From the NCBI GenBank assembly GCA_021108395.1, contig JAIOQZ010000023.1:1-64000 (forward strand): DNA of 64,000 bases, given 5' to 3'. Below are positions 15,863 through 24,076 of this stretch, piece by piece (positions within the stretch are counted from its first letter, which is position 1; each line of letters begins with the position of its first letter). The notes beneath the pieces were generated by a model. The model made no database searches and had not been told where the DNA came from. It was given only the letters and a program-made list of their open reading frames with translations. This DNA is from Candidatus Cloacimonadota bacterium (GTDB taxonomy: Bacteria > Cloacimonadota > Cloacimonadia > Cloacimonadales > JAIOQZ01). The translations under genes were made by a program, and so were the position numbers.

Positions 15863-18186
15863 AACACTGGGAAGGAATATTCCTCATCTTCTGTATGATC
15901 TGTCTGCAAACACCGCTTAGCGCAGGACGATTGATGAAACCGGACATAGAGTTGAGTAACCGGTATGCGCATGCTTTCAACGAAGCCATCAAAGACAATA
16001 ACCTTTCCGCGGCCCGTGAAGCGGCCTCGAATCTATCCCGCGCATTGCCTCCCAATGAACGTATCGACTACATGAGGGATGTGGGTATTCGCTTCATCGA
16101 TTACGGTGAGGACGAAGACCGTTCTATATCGAAACGTATCGAAGCCTTCGAGGGCGCTGTCGATGTTTTCATGGAACTTCAAGTACGCGAGAAGAACTAT
16201 GCGTTGAAGTTTTACGAAACCTTATCCCGACTTAAGGTGAACGAACTATCCGATTGGCCCCAGAGCGGTAAAGAGCAGGTGAATGAACTCTGGTCACTGA
16301 TTACAGGCATGGAGGAGGATGCCGCTGTGGTGGGTGCCACAGTGAATATTCGGTTCTACACGGACTTCTTCAGTGCAACGGTCGCGGCCGCCCTGAGCGA
16401 AGAAGAGCCTGGAGAAGCCACGTACTATCTCAACTACCTGTTGAGCTGCTGCACCCGAATCATCCAACTTAGCCAACGGGAAAGCGCTATGGAATGGGAT
16501 CAGACCCGCATCAACCTCTATTTCGATGACTCCAATCTCTATACGAGTCTCCGGTATCACCTCGGTGATGACGAAGCCAGACTTGCATTGGCAAACCAAG
16601 ATTATAATAGACTCGAATACACCTTCAGAACGTTCCTCAGGCCCGCAGCAGAAAAGGCGGTCTTAAACGAAGTCAGAGCAGAAATCCACTATCGAATGTT
16701 TGAATATTACTACCAACCCGAGATCGGCGATAAGGCGGCATCTCTGGAACAAGCGAGAAAAGCCTGGGAAGCGAACTCCACTAATTATCGCTACAGGGAT
16801 ACATATGCCAAGATCCTGTATGAGAGGTTTATTCATTACTGGGATGCGGGTAAAACAAATGAAGCCGAACGAGAAAAACTGTATGATGTAGCCCTGAGCT
16901 ATTGCGAAGAATACGCGGCACAACCTTGGACATGGTCGTACAAACTGCCGGGGCTGATAGATGCTGCGGAATTCAATTTCGAGCTGCATCAGACTACACT
17001 ATATACCGAAACGACCGAAGGGACGAGTCGATATATCAACAATGCCCTGACCTACATTTTAAACGCGCTCCCTCTACTTACTCCCGACCTCAATGCGGAA
17101 ACCAGGAATCGGTTCTGGGAATTAATTGTGCGTATCTACAATGCCGCGTATTATGATAGTTACTCGAAACTGAGAGATGATCTGGTGACGCTTCATTTCT
17201 CGCGAAGCGTACTCCCAGAGGATGTAATGAAATCGATAGGACTCTACTTCACGGATGACGAGACTGTAGCAGATACGCACAGTGACTTGGTACGTCCGAT
17301 CGGTCAAGGGTCGACAAACACCGGTCAGGGAGGATCGAGGCAACCCCGCGAATTCCCCACTATTTTCAGGGACAGGCTGGATGATGTTCTCCAGGCGCTG
17401 GAACACTCACCGGAAGACATCGCAACCCTCGATCAATTGAAGGAAACCGGCGAAGTACTGCAAGCCGACGTACAGATCTTCATGGACGAGAATCCGAACA
17501 ATCAAGAAGCCGATCGTTTCATGACAAAAGTTCAAAATGTGTTGAAGCAGATCGAGCAACATTTGACAAAAGCCAGAATACAAGAAGACGAAGAAAAATG
17601 GGCTCAGACATCAGAGGATGAATTCCGCCGAATCAAATCACTGGTTGATCGGGAGTTTACGAACCTGGATACGTTAGCCGAATTGAAAAGGGATTATAAG
17701 AAGCTGTATGAAGAAGTGGATGACTTTTTTTCTGGTGACCCCAATTCACAAAACAAACAAGCTTGGTTTGCACGAATGGTCAGTCTATGTGATGATATCG
17801 ACCTACAGGTGAACAAGCTATTCGAGGAAATTTACGACCCGATCAGAGATTGGAAGATTTTCAAAAATGAACATGATGCTGAGAATTTTGCTGTGGTGTT
17901 CACGAATTCACTGAAAGCATGTGAATCGGGCCTCTTTGACCAGATGGACATTGACTCAGTCTACGTGGCTTTTGCACGCAGATTCGGGCGCTGGATTGAT
18001 AATTATGTGTTCAGACAGCCAGCTGACGGAAAGGGAGGGGATTTTTATATGAAGTTTCTACCATTTTATGACTCTCTGGAATCTAATGAACAGAGAGAAC
18101 TGGAATTGCTTTCAAAAATAAATGAGTTCTGTGATAAAGTCGAACGACGTAGAGATGCTTTACATACCACAGTTGATCCCGAGTAG
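15859..18186 (+). CDS. Large exported helical-repeat protein
   Basis: The 775-residue protein starts by ATGA overlap with the TonB-like gene and has a signal peptide (IFLIFCMICLQTPLSAG). The rest is almost wholly helical, with TPR-like periodicity (LEQARKAWEANSTNYRYRDT, AEREKLYDVALSYCEEY). A low-complexity Gly/Ser/Thr-rich hinge lies near residue 480-495 and a second helical, coiled-coil-like section around residues 500-620. No enzyme motifs are visible. Its position suggests a periplasmic or outer-membrane scaffold that receives the TonB-like protein. The function is otherwise unknown. Confidence 0.65.
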   Translation: MKHWEGIFLIFCMICLQTPLSAGRLMKPDIELSNRYAHAFNEAIKDNNLSAAREAASNLSRALPPNERIDYMRDVGIRFIDYGEDEDRSISKRIEAFEGAVDVFMELQVREKNYALKFYETLSRLKVNELSDWPQSGKEQVNELWSLITGMEEDAAVVGATVNIRFYTDFFSATVAAALSEEEPGEATYYLNYLLSCCTRIIQLSQRESAMEWDQTRINLYFDDSNLYTSLRYHLGDDEARLALANQDYNRLEYTFRTFLRPAAEKAVLNEVRAEIHYRMFEYYYQPEIGDKAASLEQARKAWEANSTNYRYRDTYAKILYERFIHYWDAGKTNEAEREKLYDVALSYCEEYAAQPWTWSYKLPGLIDAAEFNFELHQTTLYTETTEGTSRYINNALTYILNALPLLTPDLNAETRNRFWELIVRIYNAAYYDSYSKLRDDLVTLHFSRSVLPEDVMKSIGLYFTDDETVADTHSDLVRPIGQGSTNTGQGGSRQPREFPTIFRDRLDDVLQALEHSPEDIATLDQLKETGEVLQADVQIFMDENPNNQEADRFMTKVQNVLKQIEQHLTKARIQEDEEKWAQTSEDEFRRIKSLVDREFTNLDTLAELKRDYKKLYEEVDDFFSGDPNSQNKQAWFARMVSLCDDIDLQVNKLFEEIYDPIRDWKIFKNEHDAENFAVVFTNSLKACESGLFDQMDIDSVYVAFARRFGRWIDNYVFRQPADGKGGDFYMKFLPFYDSLESNEQRELELLSKINEFCDKVERRRDALHTTVDPE

Positions 18187-18211
18187 ATAACTGGCACAAG
18201 AGGAGGTATCA

Positions 18212-18985
18212 ATGGGTTTTAATGAGGTGTTCAGGGTGTTAAAGGTGTGCTCGTTAATCACGAGGACCAAGAGGGCACTTGGCAGATGCCATAAGAACGT
18301 ACTTTGTTGGACGATTGTGATAGTGATAGTTTTGATTATCTTGTCGTATCACCTTTTTGGTGCTTTAGTGATAGAAAAAGTATATGAGCGCATTACGCGT
18401 CCGGTTGATTCTATGGAACTACCATATGAGAAATGGGCTGACCGCACTGCAAAACAAACTAAAACTAGTAGAGAAAGCAAAAAGGAATTGTCCAATTGGC
18501 TGCATGAGATGTTTGAGAAGAATCCCCAAGTGGACGAAAATTGTGTGATTAGACACTGGATCAAGGATATAAACGAGGGAATAGAGAAATTGCGAGAGAA
18601 CAGCAACGAGGCAGAAGAAATGTTCGAACGTGCAAGGAAAAGGATGCCAGATTTCCCCACGGCTCATCTTGGAATCGGATACTCATACTACAGAACCGCT
18701 ATGGGCGAAAATAAAAATGATCCGGTTCGGATAGAGTATTTACAATATGCAAAAGAACATTACGAGGCATGTTATGATAAGTTAGATGATTATGCCGAAA
18801 TATATGGAACTGATTACCTATATATATGTGGTTATTTAGATGAGAAGAAAACTGACAATTCAGAGGATTCGGGATATAATTACAAACTTGTGACATTGGA
18901 AAATTTTAAGTGGTTACTTGATATGTACATTGCAGAATGTGTATCTGAACTGGAAACCAGAGTAATCCATAAGGTTGACGATTAG
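18212..18985 (+). CDS. Membrane-anchored TPR-like protein
   Basis: The 257-residue protein starts at 18212 after AGGAGGT. A hydrophobic segment at residues ~30-55 (TIVIVIVLIILSYHLFGAL) is preceded by a basic stretch (RTKRALGRCHK), giving an N-in anchor. The exported part contains TPR-like helices (AEEMFERARKRMPDFPTAHLGIGYSYYRTA). Codon use becomes more AT-rich toward the 3' end, where the mosaic right boundary begins. It is the last gene of the operon, separated by 25 bases. No specific family was recognised. Confidence 0.6.
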   Translation: MGFNEVFRVLKVCSLITRTKRALGRCHKNVLCWTIVIVIVLIILSYHLFGALVIEKVYERITRPVDSMELPYEKWADRTAKQTKTSRESKKELSNWLHEMFEKNPQVDENCVIRHWIKDINEGIEKLRENSNEAEEMFERARKRMPDFPTAHLGIGYSYYRTAMGENKNDPVRIEYLQYAKEHYEACYDKLDDYAEIYGTDYLYICGYLDEKKTDNSEDSGYNYKLVTLENFKWLLDMYIAECVSELETRVIHKVDD

Positions 18986-19129
18986 TTTTTCATTTTCATG
19001 GATTCGAAGATATATAAGGATCTATCGCTTATCCGTATTCTGTAGTACCCGCCATTATTTACTAACTCATGTTGCCGATGAAACCGCCTTCGATTATGAT
19101 GCCCATATCCAATATCAACCTGCGAGTCT

Positions 19130-19432
19130 TCCCGTCGAGACGCCCCGGTAAGCTGCAGACGGCTCTTGATGGCAAGCACATCAATCAGTACCGGCGCGTT
19201 CAATGCTGACCGCATCCCGACGCTGGCGCAGAGCAAAATTAGTGGCCTGACAACGGCTCTGACAGGCAAGGTGGAGACTACAACCAAGGTCAACGGCATC
19301 GCGCTGGACCGTGATATTGTCCTCAAATCAACGGACATCATCGAGGAGGTAGAAGAGCTTCCCGCTGACGGCATCATCGGAGAACTCATCGCGTTCGAGG
19401 GTGTGCTTTACGTGTGGAAGGGTGCGAAATAG
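19130..19432 (+). pseudogene. Phage tail-fibre C-terminal fragment
   Basis: The open part (from 19166) reads GAFNADRIPTLAQSKISGLTTAL...VNGIALDRDIVLKSTDI and ends GVLYVWKGAK. The pattern I..L..AL..K followed by VNG..L..DI.L is typical of phage tail-fibre or collar repeats. Just upstream, KLQTALDGK reads in another frame and fits the same repeat, showing a frameshift near 19170. No start codon or ribosome site is convincing. It is a remnant that lies directly before an IS3 end. Confidence 0.5.
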
Positions 19433-19435
19433 GTT

Positions 19436-19464
19436 TGAACTGTCCCGTCCTGAAATAGTTGACC
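19436..19464 (+). repeat. IS3-family-like terminal inverted repeat (one end)
   Basis: The sequence starts TGAACTGTCCCGTCCTGAAA and ends TAGTTGACC, the style of IS3-family ends. It lies downstream of the transposase remnant at 19501-19749 (minus strand) and three bases after the stop of the tail-fibre fragment. The opposite end of the insertion sequence is missing. Confidence 0.5.
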
Positions 19465-19500
19465 AGTTTTTTCTTGTTTGTTTCCATTTTGATGTGATCC

Positions 19501-19749
19501 CTATGCTGCCTTCAGGATTTCAATTGGTGTTCGATAGTTTTGAGTGATGATAATACGTTCTTCGTTGTAGATCCGAATCGCTTCCTCCACATACCGCAGG
19601 GCTTCGTCGTAGTCCCTGAATCTCTGCTTCAGCCCCAGCTCATACTTTACATAAAGTGACACCTGTGTTTTCAATTTGTGACAGCATGATTTCCATTCCA
19701 AATCGGTCGAACGGTCAAAAGAAGCGTTATCCTGCTGAATGTCCGACAC
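19501..19749 (-). pseudogene. IS3-family transposase (OrfB) C-terminal remnant
   Basis: Only the last ~50 residues are recognisable: FRDYDEALRYVEEAIRIYNE followed by ERIIITQNYRTPIEILKAA. This matches the C-terminus of IS3-type OrfB integrase domains (I..YN..R......TP.E). The catalytic DDE residues lie upstream in intact copies and are absent. The first ~35 codons belong to unrelated repeat sequence shared with the left end near 12.4 kb. The element is dead. Confidence 0.65.
19675..19693 (-). repeat. Right copy of 19-bp inner inverted repeat
   Basis: Read on the minus strand this is GAAATCATGCTGTCACAAA, identical to 12382-12400 on the plus strand. The spacing to the outer 24-bp repeat is almost the same at both ends (91 against 94 bases), which argues for homologous termini rather than chance. 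Confidence 0.85.
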
Positions 19750-19770
19750 TTACGAGACGAGTGTCTTCAA

Positions 19771-19794
19771 ACTTCCAGTGACGGCAATTTTTCC
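19771..19794 (-). repeat. Right copy of 24-bp inverted repeat
   Basis: This is the exact reverse complement of 12247-12270. Beyond it, at about 19795-19866, the sequence returns to the core chromosome with a short leader for the PilZ gene. Confidence 0.9.
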
Positions 19795-19866
19795 TTGTCC
19801 CTGTCTTTTCGCTTGACGATTGTCGTTCATAGAGTATCCTTTTGACAATAACCGGGAGGATGCAGC

Positions 19867-20205
19867 ATGAAATCACGGCCTGAGCGGGCTTCGCTGACCT
19901 ACTATCCCACCATACGCAATCTTCGCGACGATACCGAACTGGGTCATCTCATTGATCTTTCGCCCGAAGGGATGAAGATGCTGAGCGAGAAACCGGTCAA
20001 AACGGATACATACTATCATCTGAGCATCGATGTCCGGTCTGACAAGGGTCTTTCGCGGGAACTGGCTGTGGAGGCGAAGTCACTGTGGAGCAAGCGGGAC
20101 ATCAACCCCGATTTCTACGACACGGGCTTCACTTTCCACAATCTCACTGCGGCCGCCCACAAAATAATCGCTCGGTTGATGCGCGAGTATCCCTTCAACG
20201 GCTGA
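19867..20205 (+). CDS. PilZ-domain-like protein
   Basis: The 112-residue protein starts after GGGAGGATGCAGC. Its residues ~8-100 fit a PilZ beta-barrel: RASLTYYPTIRN at the front, GHLIDLSPEGMKMLSE as the D.S..G motif, and a C-terminal strand (DTGFTFHNL) followed by a helix. PilZ domains bind cyclic di-GMP through an N-terminal RxxxR and the D/NxSxxG motif. The DLSPEG part is present while the arginine pair is poor, so binding is uncertain. It is a stand-alone gene, convergent with cca, and the first gene right of the mosaic region. Confidence 0.65.
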   Translation: MKSRPERASLTYYPTIRNLRDDTELGHLIDLSPEGMKMLSEKPVKTDTYYHLSIDVRSDKGLSRELAVEAKSLWSKRDINPDFYDTGFTFHNLTAAAHKIIARLMREYPFNG

Positions 20206-20216
20206 CGCCGTTCAGT

Positions 20217-21482
20217 TCACTTCTTGCGTCTGCGGCCTCTGTGCTTCAGTCGCCGGTCAATTTCCGCGCGTTCCGCCTGTTCATCGGGCAGCAGCCCGTC
20301 CCGTTTCATCTCCAACAGCTTACGCAGCAGCCTCCCTGCCGAGCGCGTGCCCATGCCGCGTTCTTTCAGGGATTCGGCGGTGGTGGCCAGCCGCGTCTTG
20401 CGCCACTTCTGCCAGTAGTCTCTCACCAGGTCGCTATGGCTGCCGGCGCTCAGCACAGCCAATGCCGGCGGCTGCAAGTGGCCGAACCTTAGGGAGAGCG
20501 CTCCGGGAGTCAGTTCCCACCATCCGTCCGGTAACTGGCGCAGGCGGTGTGCCTGACGATGCAACAACCCGGGGAAACGGTACGTCCGCGAGAAGGTCTC
20601 GGCCTGGTCGGCGGAGAGATGGCGGGTGAGGGCGAGCATACAGGTCATCCAGCGGTCTCCGGCCTGCTTTCCGAACAGCTCTCTGGCATCCAGCGTACGG
20701 TGCAGAAATGCTTTGTCGTTGCTGGTAAAGCCCAGCCCGGGCAGCATGATGTCCAGCAACCCCAGATCATCCATGCGTGAGAAGAAGCGTGAGGGGTCTT
20801 GTTCGTCCGAGGCCAGCTTGAGTTCGTTCATCACGCGCTCGCCGGAGATGGTGGAAAGCGCTCCGTGAGTGGCTGCGGCGCGTAGCAGGCTTTCCGTGTG
20901 CGGCTCGATGGTGAGTCCCAGCCGCTGCTCGAAGCGCACTGCGCGCAGCATCCGCGTCGGGTCTTCCTCGAAGCTGGCGTCGTGGTTGACGCGCAGCAGT
21001 TTCGCATCGAGGTCGGACAACGACGTGGGCAGGGTATAGAGCTTGCCGAAGTTTTTTGGCGAGATGTCCATGGCCATGCTGTTGATGGTGAAGTCGCGGC
21101 GCGGCAAGTCTTTGTCGATGGTGGAAGGAGTTACCACCGGCAGGGCGCCGGGCTTGCGATAGGCCTCGTCGCGGGCGGTGGCGAAGTCGATGGTGGTGGT
21201 GTGCAGCACGGCGGTGGACGACCCGAAGCGGGGTGTGCTGTAATAACCCGAGCGGTACTTGCGGGCCACCTTTTTGCCAAAGGCAACGGCGTCGCCTTCG
21301 ATGGTGATGTCGATGTCGTCGTTGGGGCGGTCGAGGAAGAGGTCGCGCACGAATCCGCCCACCACGGCGGCGGTCATTCCTTCTTTGTCGGCCAGGCGTC
21401 CGATGGTGCGCAGCAGACGATACCGCGACTCTGGCACTCGGTCAAGCAGCAGGCTCGCGATGTTTTTCATCGTGTTGTTCAT
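20217..21482 (-). CDS. cca: CCA tRNA nucleotidyltransferase / poly(A) polymerase family
   Basis: The 421-residue protein belongs to the class II nucleotidyltransferases. The head domain contains VVGGFVRDLFLDRPNDDIDI with the catalytic acidic residues in DDIDI. The neck motifs are RRDFTINSMAM and EDPTRMLRAVRFEQRLG. The tail is helical and ends in a lysine- and arginine-rich stretch. It adds or repairs the 3' CCA end of tRNAs, although the three canonical tRNAs in this window already encode CCA. A pure poly(A) polymerase cannot be excluded, since the two look alike. It is transcribed with recO upstream, 27 bases apart. Confidence 0.88.
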   Translation of the reverse strand: MNNTMKNIASLLLDRVPESRYRLLRTIGRLADKEGMTAAVVGGFVRDLFLDRPNDDIDITIEGDAVAFGKKVARKYRSGYYSTPRFGSSTAVLHTTTIDFATARDEAYRKPGALPVVTPSTIDKDLPRRDFTINSMAMDISPKNFGKLYTLPTSLSDLDAKLLRVNHDASFEEDPTRMLRAVRFEQRLGLTIEPHTESLLRAAATHGALSTISGERVMNELKLASDEQDPSRFFSRMDDLGLLDIMLPGLGFTSNDKAFLHRTLDARELFGKQAGDRWMTCMLALTRHLSADQAETFSRTYRFPGLLHRQAHRLRQLPDGWWELTPGALSLRFGHLQPPALAVLSAGSHSDLVRDYWQKWRKTRLATTAESLKERGMGTRSAGRLLRKLLEMKRDGLLPDEQAERAEIDRRLKHRGRRRKK

Positions 21483-21509
21483 AGTATTCCCAATAGTTAA
21501 TGTAAAGTA

Positions 21510-22253
21510 TTAGCCATATAATTGCAAGCTCTTGAAATGGAACGGCTTGTTAAAGTGCGAGGAGAGATGCGCCAGCAATATGCGGTTTACCTGCTGAATA
21601 GTTTCATCGGGGATTTCAATTTCATCCAGCACGTTGCCGATGTGGGGCAGGGCGTGCAGCAGGCGCGAGGTGGATTCGCTCAGTGGCAGCAGCGCCGGCT
21701 CCGCCAGGCTGGGTTGGCAGTTATTGCAAACCAGGCCGTTGCGCATGGGGAAGAAGGCGGCCCATTCATTGTCCGTTTGGCCGCACGCCACACAGCGCTC
21801 GATGTCGAGATCGATGCCCAGCAGGTGGCACACGTGCAGCGCGAACCGCCAGAAGATGGCGATGGGATGCCGCTTTTCGTGTTGCAGATAGTCAAAGAAG
21901 GCCAGCAGCAGATCCCAGTGGGAGCGGGCGTCTTCGGGCGGCAACACGGTTTGTTCGTACAGCTCGCAGGCGGCATACATCACGGTGTCGCGCCGGTAGT
22001 CTTTGCGCAGACTGCGCACCAGATGCGAGCTGCGCAGGAACCAGGGGCCGTTGCTGTGATATAGGCTCATCTCGTACTCGGCCAGCGGCTCGCTGCCACC
22101 GGCGTTCTTTTCGCTGCGCGCTCCCTGCGCGATAGCCGTAATGCGGCCCAGGTCGGGCGAGAACAGCTCGAGCAGGAAGCTGGTCTCCTTCCAGGGCTTA
22201 CGCCTCAGCACCACCGTGCGGGTGGTTGTGGTGCGGCTATTCGACCGTGACAC
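21510..22253 (-). CDS. recO: DNA repair protein RecO
   Basis: The 247-residue protein has the RecO layout. An N-terminal OB-fold (TRTVVLRRKPWKETSFLLEL, LGRITAIAQGARSEK) is followed by a helical domain and a zinc finger (CVACGQ...CNNC). RecO helps RecR load RecA on SSB-coated DNA in gap repair. The start is GTG 22253, which overlaps the end of glmS by 17 bases, so the two are translationally linked. Length and all four zinc cysteines are normal. Confidence 0.88.
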   Translation of the reverse strand: MSRSNSRTTTTRTVVLRRKPWKETSFLLELFSPDLGRITAIAQGARSEKNAGGSEPLAEYEMSLYHSNGPWFLRSSHLVRSLRKDYRRDTVMYAACELYEQTVLPPEDARSHWDLLLAFFDYLQHEKRHPIAIFWRFALHVCHLLGIDLDIERCVACGQTDNEWAAFFPMRNGLVCNNCQPSLAEPALLPLSESTSRLLHALPHIGNVLDEIEIPDETIQQVNRILLAHLSSHFNKPFHFKSLQLYG

Positions 22254-24075
22254 TCTTAGCCAGGTTTCTCGGTTGGTCCACGTTCATGTTTCGCAGGTCG
22301 GCAACATGGTACGCCAGCAGTTGCAGCGGGATGACTGACAGTAGCGGCTGCAGTGTCGGTAGTGTGGCGGGGATGCACAAGGTGTGGTCGCTCAGGGCTT
22401 CGATTTGATCGTCCAACCCATCGACAATGGTGATGAGGCGGCCATGCCGGGCTTTCACTTCCTGCAGATTGCTCACAATCTTATCGTACAGGGCGTCTCG
22501 CATGGCGATGGCCACCACCGGCATTTCCTTGTCGATGAGGGCGATGGGGCCGTGCTTCATCTCGGCGGCGGGGTAGCCCTCGGCATGAATATAGCTGATC
22601 TCCTTCAGTTTGAGCGCACCTTCGAGGGCTACGGGATAGTGCACACCGCGCCCCAGATAGAGGGCGTTGCGATCGTCCACCATCGAAGCGGCGATGGCGC
22701 GTATTTCGACGTTCATGTCCAGAATCGTCTGGATTTTGTCTGGAATGTGCTTGAGTTCATTGAGGATTTCGGCGCCCTCGAGCGGCGAGAGATGTCGCAT
22801 TCGGCCCAGCAGCACAGCCAGCAGAGTCAGAACGGTCACCTGTGAGGTGAAGGCCTTGGTCGAGGCCACCCCGATCTCGGCGCCGGCGTGGATGTAAACG
22901 CCGCCATCGGTCTCGCGGGCGATGGTGGAGCCGACGACGTTGGTGAGGCCCAGTACGCGCACGCCGCGAGCTCTGGCCTCGCGCAGGGCGGCCAGGGTGT
23001 CTGCGGTTTCGCCCGACTGGCTGATGACCAGCACCAGCGTGTCTTCGGGAATAATGGGGTTGCGGTAGCGATATTCTCCGGCATATTCCACCCGCACCGG
23101 CACCCGCGCAATATCCTCGATGATGTAGCTGCCGATGAGCCCGGCGTGCCACGATGTGCCGCAGGCGATTATCTGAATCTGTTTGATGCGGCGCAGTTCC
23201 TGTGGGGGCAGGCCCAGCCCGCCGAGCCTGGCGGTGGAGAGAGAGTCGGCGATACGTCCGCGAAAGGCGTTGGCCACGCTCTCTGGCTGCTCGAAGATTT
23301 CCTTGAGCATGAAATGCTTATACGGCCCCTTGTCGATTGAACTGACATCCCACTCGACGATGCTCACCTTGCCTTCGACGCTGATGTTGTCCAGTGTGCT
23401 TATCTCGAAGCCGTCACGGCGGACAGTGACGATCTCGCGGTCTTCGAGGTAGATGACTTTCTTGGTGTGGATGATGATGGCGCTCACGTCGCTGGTGACG
23501 AAGAACTCGTCGTCGCCGATGCCCAGGATGAGTGGGCTGCCCTTGCGCGCCGCTACAATGCGGTCTGGCTGCTCTGTGTCCACCACGGCTATGCCATAGG
23601 TGCCATCGACGAGTTGCAGCGTCTCGCGCACAGCCTCGGTGAGGTCGAGACCCTTTTGGCGGAAGAAGCCGATGAGGTGAGGCAGCACTTCGGTGTCGGT
23701 CTCGCTGGCGAAAACGCAGCCTTCGGCTTCGAGGCGGTCACGCAGGGCTTTGAAGTTCTCGATGATACCGTTATGCGCCACGGCCAGCGTTTTCTCGCAG
23801 TTGGTGTGCGGATGGGCGTTGCGCTCGGAGGGTTCGCCGTGAGTGGCCCAGCGCGTGTGCGCAATGGCCACGTTCCCGGCGCTTTTGCTGGGGGCCGGTA
23901 GCGAGCGCTCGAGCTCGATGACCTTGCCCTGGCGACGGAACAGGCCCAGCGTGTTTTCGCTTCCGATAACCGCGACCCCAGAGCTGTCATAGCCTCGGTA
24001 CTCGAGTCGTTTGATACCTTCGATGACGATGGGAATGGCGTTGCGATGTCCTATGTAACCAACTATGCCACACAT
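22237..24075 (-). CDS. glmS: Glutamine-fructose-6-phosphate aminotransferase
   Basis: The 612-residue protein has the expected length for GlmS. It begins MCGIVGYIGH, with Cys2 as the nucleophile of the glutaminase domain. It contains RLEYRGYDSSG, HTRWATHGEPSERNAHPH and the two SIS sugar-isomerase domains (CGTSWHAGLIG, SQSGETADTLAALREA, AKSVTVE end). It makes glucosamine-6-phosphate for peptidoglycan and lipid A. The gene lies one base after the NatB-CPBP stop, with a GGAGG site overlapping that gene, so it is likely cotranscribed. No glmS ribozyme fits in the one-base gap. Confidence 0.97.
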   Translation of the reverse strand: MCGIVGYIGHRNAIPIVIEGIKRLEYRGYDSSGVAVIGSENTLGLFRRQGKVIELERSLPAPSKSAGNVAIAHTRWATHGEPSERNAHPHTNCEKTLAVAHNGIIENFKALRDRLEAEGCVFASETDTEVLPHLIGFFRQKGLDLTEAVRETLQLVDGTYGIAVVDTEQPDRIVAARKGSPLILGIGDDEFFVTSDVSAIIIHTKKVIYLEDREIVTVRRDGFEISTLDNISVEGKVSIVEWDVSSIDKGPYKHFMLKEIFEQPESVANAFRGRIADSLSTARLGGLGLPPQELRRIKQIQIIACGTSWHAGLIGSYIIEDIARVPVRVEYAGEYRYRNPIIPEDTLVLVISQSGETADTLAALREARARGVRVLGLTNVVGSTIARETDGGVYIHAGAEIGVASTKAFTSQVTVLTLLAVLLGRMRHLSPLEGAEILNELKHIPDKIQTILDMNVEIRAIAASMVDDRNALYLGRGVHYPVALEGALKLKEISYIHAEGYPAAEMKHGPIALIDKEMPVVAIAMRDALYDKIVSNLQEVKARHGRLITIVDGLDDQIEALSDHTLCIPATLPTLQPLLSVIPLQLLAYHVADLRNMNVDQPRNLAKSVTVE

Positions 24076-24076
24076 A

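Larger units (their letters stand above)
12247..19794. mobile_element. Candidate repeat-bounded genomic segment carrying the ExbB/ExbD operon
   Basis: The segment is bounded by 24-bp perfect inverted repeats, with a second 19-bp inverted match just inside each end. It interrupts a HamA-like gene on the left and abuts an IS3 transposase remnant on the right. No intact transposase or integrase lies inside, so if it moved, it was by enzymes acting from elsewhere. The alternative is that two copies of one small repeat or insertion-sequence remnant merely happen to flank the operon. Confidence 0.4.
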
